Both the position numbers and the translations under genes were made by a program. From the NCBI GenBank assembly GCA_018398585.1, contig JAGTTD010000019.1, forward strand, positions 9,213,702-9,277,701: a DNA stretch of 64,000 nucleotides. The letters run 5' to 3'. The notes beneath the pieces were generated by a model, which worked only from the letters and a program-made list of their open reading frames with translations, made no database searches and was not told the DNA's origin. This document shows positions 13,069 to 23,507 of this stretch, in pieces (the stretch's first letter is position 1; each line of letters starts with the position of its first letter). This DNA comes from Simmondsia chinensis (lineage: Eukaryota > Streptophyta > Magnoliopsida > Caryophyllales > Simmondsiaceae).

Positions 13069-13511
13069 ATAATGATTCAAGATCAATCTTAAATCATAAC
13101 CTAGGAGAGTATGAGATGAGAAAGAATTGAGATTAAGATAAGAAGTAGAGAGAAATAATAGATGTGAAGTAGAGAGAATTGGGAGAAGAAGAAGAAATTT
13201 CTATATTCATCAATGATCATTACAAAGCAAGAACCAAGCTGCATATACTACTTCCTAATCACAAGAGGCGGATCAAACATTGAAAATATCTAACTAACAA
13301 TGCTTCCCTTAACTACCTTTAACCGACATTCCCTCCCACACTTAACTACCTTACAAGACTTATTACCGCTTAGCCACACTAGAGCGAAACATGGCTAATA
13401 CAATTAAAAGCATTGATAATTTCACTCATACTAATGACTTATACTACTTAATTGCTACCAAGGAATTATTACTACTTAATCCAATATATCTAATACACCA
13501 GGATCATGACA
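13069..13511 (-). repeat. Solo-LTR-like insertion inside the gypsy RT
   Basis: RT coding stops at GGP-S (CCCGTCC, 13062-13068) and resumes at CCCTCCTTCCTC (13512 on) with SKIDL. Between them lie 443 bases with no coding relation to RT. Read on the minus strand they start TGTCATGATCC and contain a pyrimidine-rich leader (TTCTTCTTCTCCCAATTCTC), as LTRs do. The flanks CGTCC and CCTCC could be a five-base duplication with one change. No matching second LTR is in the window. Confidence 0.55.
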
Positions 13512-14209
13512 CCCTCCTTCCTCTCCAAGATAGACCTTATTTCTGGTTATTGGCAGATTCGGATGGCAACTAAAGATATTCTAAAGATGACTTTCCATAT
13601 GCATTCGGGTCATTATGAATTCACGATTATGCCTTTTGGATTGTCAAATGCTCCATCTACATTTCAAAGCTTGATGAATGATATCTTCTGTTTGTGTCTT
13701 TGGCAATTTGTCCTCATTTTTTTCGATGACATTCTCGTATATAGCAGTACATGGTCTGCACATATCTCTCATCTTGAAATAGTTCTGAGTGTCCTTCGTG
13801 CCAATCATCTGACCACCAATCGCGGTACTCGCAGCATCGAAGATTTGGGGCATTTCGTTTTCGATGATGGGGTCTCCTCAGATCCATGACAAATCGAAGC
13901 TGTCGCCAACTGGACACGTCCCCAAACCTTGAAGCAACTCCCCGGGTTCTTGGGGCTATCCTGTTACTATTGCCGGTTTGGTGTCATCGCTCGCCATTGA
14001 CTGATTTCCTCTGGAAGGATAACTTCCTATGGAAGCCGGATGCAGAATGCCTTTAACCGTTTGAAAGGCGCCTTAACTTCAGCACCAGTACTTGCCCTTC
14101 CCGACTTTACTTAGACATTCATTATCGAAACTAATGCCTTTGGTACTGGCATTGGCGACATCCTCATGCAAGAGGGCCGGCGTTTGGCCTTTATCAGTCG
14201 AACTCTTAA

Positions 14210-14238
14210 CCCCCCACCCCCCCCCCCCCCCCCCCCCC
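14210..14238 (+). repeat. C homopolymer tract in the gypsy RNase H
   Basis: 28 of 29 bases are C, with one A at 14216. It stands where the RNase H frame should pass from LNP into the SVYEHELLAVVF-like segment, so it interrupts or replaces some codons. Confidence 0.85.
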
Positions 14239-15969
14239 TCCAAATCAGGGTATGTCGGTTTATGAGCATGAGTTGCTTGCGGTGGTCTTTGCAGTGGAGA
14301 AATGGGAACAGGAAATCACGGGCCGAGATTTCATCATTCGCACTGATCAACATAGTCTAAAATTTCTCCATGAATAGCGTTTAACGTCCACTCTTCAACA
14401 CTTATGGCTCTCTTGCCTTATCGGCCTCGACTATAACATAATCTACAAGAAGGGATCCGAGAACAGTGCAACTGACACTCTCTCTCACCTTTCGGGGTTA
14501 GAGGTCCTATGCATGGCATTATCTTTCATATCTTCTGACTTCCTTCAGAGGCTGATCAACTCTTGCTCCCAAGACCCTATCCTTTCTCCCATCATTTCCG
14601 ACAAGGTGGAGGAACCTCTTTCTCATCCCTGCTATTCATGGCGCTAAGTACATTTGCGGTACAAAGGCCTACTTGTGGTTAGCAATGACACCAACCTCAA
14701 TCAAGACATCCTTCTATGGCTTCATGATTCCGCTTAAGGTGGACATTCCGGAATTGATGCGACTTACCGCCGTATTCAGCCATTGTTCTATTGGAGGGGT
14801 CTTTCGCCGAGATATTTCCACTTACATCCGCCAATGCACCGTTTGTTAGAGAAACAAGTATGAAACAATGGCGCCAGCTAGTCTCCTCCTGCCTCTTCCA
14901 GTTCCCACCTCGATGTGGAACAGCTTATCCCTTAACTTCATTAAGGTCTTGCACCTTTAGAGGGACACTCAATTATTTTGGTGGTGGTTGATCGCCTCAC
15001 CAAGTACACTCCTTTATGTCACTCGCCCATCCTTACACAGCTGCCAACATCGCTCATATCCTCTTGGATTAGATATACCGCCTTCATGGCCTTCCTGAAA
15101 CTATCATAAGTGATCGGGATCCGGTTTTCACTTTCATTTTTTGGCCAGAACTCTTGTCTCTTTTGGGCATCCACCTCAACCTCAGATTGTCCTATCATCC
15201 GCAGTCTGATGAGCAAACGAAAGTTCTCAACCTATGTTTGGAAACTTATTTATGTTGTATGGCCAGTGAGCGACCTCGCCTATGGACCCGTTGGCTTCCC
15301 TTGGCTAAAATGTGGTATAACACCATGTTCCAATCCTATGCCCAGACCTCACCGTTTGAGCTTCTCTATGGTCAACCGCCTCCAGTTCATCTCCCTTACT
15401 TACGGAGAGAATCCTCAGTTGATGCTGTTGATCATAGTTTAACAACTCGTGAAGAGACAATTACCGGCCTTTGCCGCCATCTCTTTCGTGCTCAAAACCG
15501 CATGAAGCAGCTAGCTGATCGCCATTGCACTGAAAGCGAATTCGAGTGACTTTCCGTTGCTTAAGCTATAGCCCCACCGCCAACAAAGTGTGGAGACCAG
15601 GCGCTTCCACAAATTGGTGCTGCGCGGTTATGGCCATCAAGTAGGCGCGATGGCTAACCGGCTTGATCTACCTGCTCACTCCGCCATACACCACATGGTG
15701 CATGTCTCCCTTCTAAAACGGTGCTTCTCTATTCTCGCCACCAGTACTCCGCTACCTGATACGTGTCCACCAGCTGCGTCCCCTCCGCAACCTGCTACAA
15801 TTTTGGATCACCGAATGGTTAAACGCTGCCGTGTTGCTGCCACTCGGGTTTTAGTTCAGTGGGTTGGCCATTATCCTGCCGATGCTACTTGGGAGTACTT
15901 ACATGACTTCCAACTCCGCTTCCCTACCTTTGATCCTCAAGGACAAGGATCATCTTAAGGGGGCGGCAT

Positions 15970-16432
15970 TGATACAAACTTGGTGCAGCCGCATCCGCCA
16001 AGTCCCCCATATTTAAGCAGTGCCTTGGCGTCTTCCTTGCTATTTCCTGGATCTTAGCTGCCAAGCTTGCCCCCAATACCATATGCTTCTCTTCTTCTAG
16101 CATCGGGAAACATTCCCGGCTCACCACCATCTTTGCCACATCATTAGTAGATATTTTGCTAGATAGTTTACTAGATATTTTAGATATTTTCAAGATAAAA
16201 AGTAGGGAGTTAGTTAGGGTTAGGCATGTGTCAATTGTGTGCCTTTTTCTTCTCCTCCAAAACCATATCTATATCTTCTCCCCTTTCTCTTATGTAAAAT
16301 CCTCCATTTTTGGAGCTTATACCTATAAATATATATACAAATACATACAACGGGTCAGCCATTTATTGCCTCGTAGCGAAATTGCTTGCAATTTCCATTT
16401 GATTGAGCTAGGTTTCATCTAAGTTCGTATCA
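15970..16432 (+). repeat. 3' LTR of the complete gypsy element
   Basis: Preceded by the purine-rich AAGGGGGCGGCA (15958-15968). It starts TGATACAAACTTGG and ends GTATCA, followed by TGCAT at 16433-16437. The TATA box of the 5' copy is mutated here. Confidence 0.92.
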
Positions 16433-18769
16433 TGCATCTTCAAGACCAGCATCAGTCGGAGGTTGTTTGGCATGGATCGGTATGTTAATAATTTATGTTT
16501 ATCCTTAAAGTATTATATTTTAATTACTCGAATAGTTGAGTGATATATTTGATGTGTTGTGTTATAGGGCGACGACGAGATCAGGGTGAGACAACACCAT
16601 CTGTTACCCCTTCACCATACAGTACGACCTTATATCATACATGCCGGTTTCATTGAAGTGACCCAAATAGGTCATCTCCAAATTGATAACTCCTTGATTA
16701 GTGTTTTGGTAGAGAGGTGGAGGCGGGAGACTCACACATTCCACCTGCGTGCCGGTGAGATGACACCAACATTGCAAGATGTAGCTGCTTACTGGGTTTA
16801 GATATAGACGGCATGACAGCCATTGGTACCTCTAATTATAATTGGAGGGACCTGTGCCAGAGTTTATTGGGTGCAGCTCCCCCTCTAGGCAATTGCGTGG
16901 TGGCATGATTAGAAATTGATGGTTGAAGGAACAATTTCAACATAACTCCCCAGATGACGCTGATAAGCAAGTGTTGTTGAAGCACGCTAGAGGCTACATT
17001 CTCCATTTGATCTGCTCAGTGCTGTTCACCAACAACAATGGTAGTTGGACATCGCTCATAGTCCTACCATTGCTCGATACAATGGAGGACTATAGGTTGC
17101 ACAGCTGGGGGTCAGCAGTGCTAGCCGACCTTTACAGGCAACTGTGTTGATGTTGCATGAAGGGTGGCAAGCAACTTGGCGGATGTGTTTCATTGCTCCA
17201 GATATGAACCACAACAATATTCATGTTTAATTCTTTAATGTGTTATATTCCTAATATTTACAATTTATCATCTGTAGTTGTGGTCATGGGAGTATTTATA
17301 CATCGGTCAACTAATTGTCACCTTTCGGCGTCAAAATGAAGCTGCAACTAATGATTCGCAGCCACCATTGGGCGCTCAGGAAGAGAAAATATTTCGTACA
17401 TCTTACTTTAATGTATATGTAATATTATGTATGTATTGTAATATAATTCACGGCATATTTAATCAAATGGTGTGCCATCTTGACATTCCGCGAGAAGCCA
17501 AGGCATTGTCAGTCCTTCTACATGGACCAACTTGATGTTCAAGAACCTCATCAGGTATATACAAGAAAATACACATATTTCTTTGTCATTTAATATTTAT
17601 TGTAATGACCAAGTTATTTTGTTTGTTACTAGGTTAATTGGATATCTTACCAGCAATCCCGGTTAGACTCTTTGCCCAAGATTTGTGTCGAAGGTCGTGA
17701 CATCTGGCGATTTGTAGGACTATTGATATGCTTTTGCATTGTCGAATTACTTTGTCCAGCCTGATTGTTGCATCAGTTTGGATTAACACATCATATCCGA
17801 GATCTGGTTGACACTCTCAACTCATTACCCAATACATCTTGTTTGGGCTGGTGGGACGAGAACTAGGTTGTCTACCATGTGAACAGGCTCGAGGTGTGGA
17901 ACACATGGATGCATCCTATCGGCAACGTGCGTAATCCCCCGATATCACCTAGAGAGTACACGCAATGGTACTTATCTATCACTAGGTGCGACATCGCATG
18001 GCATGAGGAGCATGTTCCATGCTGCTCCCGGCTTCGTTTGGACCCAAGTGGTAATCATCTTCAAAGAGTAGTAAGTACTTTGAAAACATTAGTCTTGCTA
18101 CTTATTCAACATTATGTTTTATTAACATTTAAAAGTACTATGTCTAGGTCGATCTTGCTGTCAATCAGACTAGACGGGCAGCTAGGCACTATGTAACACT
18201 GTTGGCCACACTGTACAGTCTGTCTCTACATATTGGCTTACTGGTTGCAGTAGTGTACTTGATACTGTCAGTGAGGAACACCAATTTAGTCAGATTCTGT
18301 AAAATGAAGGTGTTGACTACCATTCTTTAACTAGTGCTGAAGGAAGTAGATGTGAATTTCCTCCGTGACACAGTTTTCGATTCATACGGATTCACGTCCT
18401 CATAACATCATGATGAACCTACTCGTAGATGCATGTCACATTTTGTACCATAATTATATTAATATTTTTATGTATTTTGACATTATAATACATATTTCTT
18501 TCCCGTTCATCACCCTCTATAAATAACACCTCCACTTTTCATATGTTTCACAATACTCAGTTACTTATATACATCCCTAACTCTGACCACTTAAATACAC
18601 CCCGAATACCAACATTACACATTTCACACCAAAATTTCAACTGTCTTGTTAGGCATTTCTAGAATTAATAATTGGTCTAGGTTTTTCTTTGACTATTTCT
18701 TGGAATTCCCACCTTCTAAACTTTGGGTCACGTTGGTCAATAGAGATTTAGGATTTTTATCTTATTCGA

Positions 18770-18945
18770 GGCTTTGAAAATGGCGTGCACTTCATACAAG
18801 CCATTCAAAATGGTGTGCCCTCTATGCACCCCATTTTGAATGGCTTGCATAATATGCATGCCATTCAAAATGGGGCGCAAGATGGCTTGCATTAAATGCA
18901 TGCCATTTTGAATGGCGTGCATAAGGCGAGTATCATACAGGTGTG
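18770..18945 (+). repeat. AATGGC/GCCATT repeat block in the right terminus
   Basis: Short units of the type AATGGCNTGCAT and GCATGCCATT are repeated about eight times, alternating in orientation, so the stretch can fold on itself. A shorter version lies in the left terminus at about 9148-9215. Confidence 0.75.
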
Positions 18946-20154
18946 TCATTTCGCTAAAAAAATTTTCTGACATGCCAGATTCCTATTTTTTTTGAATGGT
19001 GCCAATTTGATAAATTAGTCAAACACTTAACTCCCTCACTTTTTAAAAATCCATCAATTTGTTCCCAATCAATTTTTTAGGCCATTTTACCCCTCAAAAG
19101 TAAATAGGCAAGTGTTTGATTTTATTTTTAGAAGATAATTTTATATTTTTAGGCAAAAGTTAGGAGTTTTTTAAATTTTTATTAAAAAATAATTAGAGGA
19201 TTTTCTATAATTAAAATAATTAATTTACTTAATTATAGTAATGGCAATATAAATTTAGAAGATGAAAAAATATTTTTGAAGTTTTTATAAAATATATTAT
19301 AAGATAAAATATATTATTTTTTGTTTAAAATAATTATAAAATTAGATTAATAAATTTAAATTTTAAAAAATGTATGAAATCAAAAATTTGAAAACAAGTT
19401 GTGAAAAAATAATATTTTTGTAAGTAGTTTGAAAAAAATTAGTAATATTTTTTGTAAAATATATTTTTTGAACTTTAGTTTTTCAATTTTTTTTCCAAAA
19501 ACTTTATTTTCATAATTTATTTCAAAATTTAATTTCTTATATTTTTTTAATTTTTAATTTTATTTTATTAAAATTATTATAATTTATCTTATAGTAGTCA
19601 TTTATGAAAATTTAAAAATATTTTATCATCTTCTAAATTTATAACGTAATTACTATAGTTAATTAAAATAATTATTCTTTATAAATATATAAAGCTTTCT
19701 TCTTTTTTTTTTTTTGCTAAAAACATAAAAATTTTTAACTTTTGCCTAAACTCGTAAAACCTCCTTCTAAAAAATAAAATTAAACACTTAACTTTTTACT
19801 TTTGGGAGGCAAAATGATCAAAAAAATTAACTGGGGACAAAAAGATGAATTTTGGAAAAGTGAGGGAGTTAAGGGCCTGTTTGATACAGAGAATTTTTCA
19901 GTTTTCCAGAAAAATTTTCTTGAAAAACTGAAAAACATGTTCAACAGTCCAATTTTCTAATTGGAAAAGTTCAAAATAATTTTCTAGTTTTCCCTATTCT
20001 TTCACAAATTTGAAAAATAATTTTATACTTTTTTCAAATTTTTGCATAAAAGAAGGACCTTGTTTTCTATCTTTTTCCCCACCCCCTTCACATTTTCACA
20101 CTACTCACTTATTTTATTATATTGTTCTATATACCCAATCTCCTCCTACTCTTA

Positions 20155-20423
20155 TGATGCATGTAATAAAGGGGATAATATTCTTTACATAGGAAAATAG
20201 TAGTTAGAGATATTATTAGTTAGTTAGAGATATTATTAGTTTGTTAATGATTGTTAGCTATAAATGCTTGTATTAGTTGTGATATGAATAACAATGATCA
20301 AACAAACACTTTTCTCATCTATCTCTCTCTTTTCTCATCCCCTTCTTCAAATTCTCTTTCTCATCTCACTCTAACTCACAACCCTAACCCTAGTCTAGAT
20401 CACAACCCCAATTGGTTGTAACA
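20155..20423 (+). repeat. 5' LTR of the RRM-carrying element
   Basis: It has a TATA box (TATAAAT) at about 20259. The telomere-like CCCTAACCCTA near its end also occurs in the 3' LTR. It is matched along its length by 21568-21836. Confidence 0.9.
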
Positions 20424-20462
20424 ATTGGTATCAGAGCAGGTTACATGCTACGTTTTTTATCC

Positions 20463-21539
20463 ATGGCCGACGGTACGCAAAGTAGTTTAGACATGCAGCG
20501 GTTGGAAGCTCAGTTGGGTGACATCGAGAGTCAAATTGATGGGCGATTTCACGCAATTGATGAACGCTTTCAAGTAGTACAATCCGATATTGCTTCGATC
20601 AAACAGGAGCAATATCAAATGATGGAGATTCTGCGGGATTTGCAGCGTCATCATCGACCTAGTGATGATGCTACCCTCTTTATCAAAGTCAAGGAGGTCT
20701 TTTATCCTATAACCGAAGAAGTTCTTCATCAGGTATTCTCTCGTTTTGGTCACATTGCAAAACTTGAAGTCATCTCATCATCAATTCTTGAGGTTAAAGC
20801 ACACATCACATTTTCTTCAAGACAAAATGTGATTTATGCATTTTTGTTTAATGGAAGAGCTATATATGACCATTGCTGTTACATGGATATTCAATTTCTC
20901 AATCTTAAGCCTCAAGTATATAATACGACACAACCTATTAGAGGGACACATGATACCTCATCTAATTGTTATGAGAACAATATAGTTGATCAAGTGAATG
21001 AGTTGGATGAAGTGGTTGTTAAGTCAATGGAGGACCAAGATTTTGTTCAATAGCTTAGTTTGCAATCAAAGGTGACTAAATGGGGATATGGTGATGTTGG
21101 AGCTAAAAGTGAACAAGATACTGCTGCTGCAACACATTTTAAACCATATCAAGAATTGCTAATACAAGCTCCTGTGAATCATTTGAAGGCTGCAACAATA
21201 GTACCCAAAATTCACACTACAAAAATTTTAGCGTTGCAACAAATTGAGCGCGTTGATGACTTCCTCGATTTGAATGTTGAAGTACTCCTTCACAATGGCC
21301 ATACAATATTGCATCTCATTAGCATCAGTTTTGTCAACATGCATCAAATGATACCTGTGACAAGAAATAACGTTCCAGGTTCTGTAAGGGTTGCTACATT
21401 GGGATTCCGTATGAGCATATTAGTTGGTGGAAGATTTAATTCCAAGCTTGTGTTTCACAACTTCATCTTTGATCCAGGCAGAGAAACATTGTTTGAAGTT
21501 TTCTCAAAGCCCCTACATGTCACTCGTTCTCATCCTTGA
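20463..21539 (+). pseudogene. gag-like/PTB-type RRM fusion ORF with one in-frame stop
   Basis: The start at 20463 (MADGTQSSLDMQRLEAQLGD) follows the primer-binding site, as in gypsy gag. Residues 1-70 are probably helical (DIESQIDGRFHAIDERFQVV). From about residue 72 the sequence turns into an RRM like those of plant polypyrimidine-tract-binding homologues: VFYPITEEVLHQVFSRFGHI, then NGRAIYDHCCYMDIQFLNL and LKPQVYNTTQPI. In the cellular family this domain binds CU-rich RNA in splicing control. One TAG at 21051 interrupts the frame, which otherwise runs on to 21539 in the same phase with an unrecognised C-terminal part (VDDFLDLNVEVLLHNGHTIL). The junction and lack of introns indicate capture of a processed host transcript. 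Whether it is still expressed cannot be seen. Confidence 0.7.
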
Positions 21540-21567
21540 GGACAAGGATGCTTTGTGGGGAGGGTAT

Positions 21568-21836
21568 TGATGCATGTAATAAAGGGGATAATATTCTTTA
21601 CATAGAAAAATAGTAGTTAGAGATATTATTAGTTAGTTAGAGATATTATTAGTTTTTTAATGATTATTTGCTATAAATACTTGTATTAGTTGTGATATGA
21701 ACAATAATGATCAAACAAACACTTTTCTCATCTATCTCCCTCTTTTCTCATCCCCTTCTTCTAATTTTCTTTCTCATCTCACTCTAACTCACAACCCTAA
21801 CCCTAATCTAGATTACAACCCCAATTGGTTGTAACA
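21568..21836 (+). repeat. 3' LTR of the RRM-carrying element
   Basis: Begins TGATGC directly after GTGGGGAGGGTAT and ends GGTTGTAACA before CCTTA. Same length as the 5' LTR. Confidence 0.9.
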
Positions 21837-22044
21837 CCTTACGTAAATGATTTTGGAATATTTAAGGTTAGGTTCCTAATTTTAAAAGTGACAAAGGATT
21901 TTCAAGACATAAGATAAATAAGAGGATCATCCGAGTTGTTTAATTATAAAAATTTATCTTTGCAGAATGTGATGGAGCGGGCTTTAGGGATATTAAGTCT
22001 GGGTTCCTTTTTTTAAAAGTGACACCGAACTATTTGTTAAGATA

Positions 22045-22315
22045 GGGGTGGAAACAAATCGAACACTCGATGAACTACATGCGTTTGAAATCAATTATGG
22101 CTCTTTCATGTTCATTATAAGGATTCGATAGCTTATCTAGCCGAGTTCGAGCAAGCTCGATAAGCTTAACGAGCCGAGTTCAAATAGGGGGTGCTTAGTT
22201 CATTAACAATCACGAACAATTTGATAAGAGCTCGTTAAAGTTGATATTGGTTCGAATGTGGTTCAATAATGGCTCGATTGTCACTTGAAAAGTGTCGGCA
22301 GCAGGCTCGAAAAGA
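22045..22315. mobile_element. Possible non-autonomous hAT-like fragment
   Basis: The stretch opens AGGGGTGGAAACAAATCG and is full of GAGCTCG/CGAGCCG-like words (GATAAGCTTAACGAGCCGAG), as in many short plant hAT derivatives. No clear right end or duplication was found. Confidence 0.35.
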
Positions 22316-22329
22316 ATAAAGAGTTCAAC

Positions 22330-23507
22330 TAGGTTATTGTCACACTAAGTACATGAAAGCTTTGGTATAGTGGGAGGATGGTCAAGGTCACTTGGCGGAT
22401 TCATGTCTTCAGTCTTAAAGGTTAAGCATGGTGGTGAATCTAATCCTTTAGACTACAATAAAACTCTTAAGTATAATAATGTAGACCAATAGGCCAGGGC
22501 AATAAAAGTTGAGTTAGAGTAGTTGTATTTTAACTAAATCTGGAATTTTGTAGAGGCATCTAAACATATTAAGTCTATCAAGTTGGATCTGAATGGATCT
22601 AAAAGAATAAAGAGTTGAGTAGACAAGAAGATAGAGACCTTCAAGGCTAGATTGATGGCAGTGGGTTATGCCCTAAAGGAATAAATCGTCTTTGATGAAA
22701 CCTTCTAACCAGATGCTATGCTTAAGGTCCATAAAGATGCTCTTATCTAGTATATCTCATTGTGATGAGATATGGAATGAAAGTCGGAAGGATTATGAAT
22801 GGTCATCGTGAAAAGGTTATGTATATGATACAACCAGACAAGTTTGTTGCCAAGAGTTAGGAGTATATGGTATGCAAACTGAGGTAGTCTATTTGTAGAC
22901 TTAAATAAGCATCTTGTTCAATGAATAGTAGATTCGATGACGGTTATCCAACTCGATTTGAATCAATGGCCAGTGAACCATGAGAGTACGTGTGACATGA
23001 CCAGAAAGTAGAGACTTTCTATGTGTTGTATATAGATAGAATTCTACTCATTGAGCATGGTGTAGAATTGTAATGAGCTGTTAAAATCTGGTTGTCCAGT
23101 TATTTAAAAGTGAAAGACCTAAGATGAGCACACTATGTTCTTAGGATCAAGCTTTTGTGAGATTTAAAGAAAGGATATTGAGTTTATCAAGGGTTGTTTG
23201 TTTTAAAATGGAGTTTAGACGTTTGGCGTCAGAATTCTTATTTACCCTTGTAGTGGGAGTTATTAGATGGTGAGTAGTGAAGCAGTCTTGTATTACTTAC
23301 ATCGCTATAGAAGTTGGACACTTGCCAGCTATGAAGTTGTTGAGTACACTATTTGACTCAGAAGGTTCACTATAGATGAAAGCTTGTGAGCATAGGAATG
23401 AGACAATGAGAGTTTGGTATTAGTAAAGTTTATAGTTAAAGAGTTGACAGATCCCTAGAGGATAGTTATGCAATGCAGGGCAACTTGGTTTAGGATAAGT
23501 GGGAGAT
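22330..23507 (+). pseudogene. Ty1/copia RT remnant
   Basis: Scattered over several frames one can read ETFKARLMAVGYALKE with a following FDETF (near 22635-22710), MLKVHKDAL, IWNESRK, and a degenerate QPDKFVAKS-EYMVCKL-like segment near 22835-22880. These are landmarks of copia reverse transcriptase in the right order. A purine-rich GTGGGAGAT precedes a TGATGG at 23508, which could open a 3' LTR. Stops every few codons show long decay. It lies inside the Harbinger-like span. Confidence 0.55.

Larger units (their letters stand above)
11045..15957 (+). pseudogene. gag-pol of the complete gypsy element
   Basis: gag opens at the ATG at 11045 (MAEGTRSQVTLREIEE) and soon meets a stop. A degenerate zinc knuckle, CYYCRDLFTPGHQF, lies near 11998-12040; its last cysteine is lost. 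The protease site is IDSCSTHSF near 12239-12265, changed from the usual D-S/T-G. RT begins near 12890 (MVLVKKKDGTWHLSVDYRAL) and is cut by the insertion at 13069-13511. It resumes as FLSKIDLISGYWQIRM, with FFDD in place of YxDD near 13718. RNase H (NAFGTGIGDILM) is broken by the C-tract. The integrase core (VVVDRLTKYTPL) and C-terminal segment (YHPQSDEQTKVLNL) follow. A chromodomain, VLVQWVGHYPADATWEYLHD, ends the polyprotein. Many stops make it non-functional. Confidence 0.9.
10518..16432 (+). mobile_element. Complete Ty3/gypsy chromovirus, 5.9 kb, inactive
   Basis: Two LTRs (10518-10982 and 15970-16432) bound the element, with a primer-binding site, gag, protease, RT, RNase H, integrase and chromodomain in gypsy order, and a purine-rich tract before the 3' LTR. 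TGCAT flanks it on both sides. The LTR ends are TGATAC and GTATCA, one base changed in the 5' copy. The LTRs differ by many substitutions and several indels, so the insertion is old. It lies in the first coding exon of the PMD gene, and removing it rejoins that exon in frame. It later received a solo-LTR-like insertion at 13069-13511 and a C-tract at 14210-14238. Confidence 0.93.
10485..18090 (+). pseudogene. Plant mobile domain (aminotransferase-like) gene, broken by a retrotransposon
   Basis: The product resembles the plant mobile domain proteins often annotated as serine/threonine phosphatase 7 long form homolog or MAIN-like. The first piece, 10485-10517, reads NPGLDNISVLH. It resumes in frame at 16438-16479 with LQDQHQSEVVWHGS after the gypsy insertion. 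A clean GT-AG intron (16480-16567) follows, then GDDEIRVRQHH and VERWRRETHTFHLRAGEMTP with TLQDVAAYWV up to 16801. Later pieces include NYNWRDLCQSLLGAAPP, LKEQFQHNSPDDAD, WGSAVLADLYRQLC and WSWEYLYIGQLIV. The C-terminal part (NRLEVWNTWMHPIGN) ends near 18090. Internal stops after YWV and elsewhere show it was decaying besides being split. Its cellular role would be unknown; family members act in transposon silencing. Confidence 0.75.
20155..21836 (+). mobile_element. Small LTR retrotransposon carrying an RRM gene fragment
   Basis: Two 269-base LTRs (20155-20423, 21568-21836) start TGATGC and end GTAACA. They differ at about a dozen positions by my count. A perfect primer-binding site, TGGTATCAGAGC, is at 20426-20437, and a purine tract (GTGGGGAGGG) precedes the 3' LTR. 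Flanking pentamers are TCTTA and CCTTA, a duplication with one change. The interior is only 1.1 kb and encodes no protease, RT or integrase, so the element is non-autonomous. Its single ORF joins a short N-terminal gag-like part to an RNA-recognition motif. Confidence 0.9.

Noticed and set aside
20375..20400. Telomere-like CCCTAACCCTA
   Set aside because: Only about two units, and it recurs at the same place in the other LTR of the same element.
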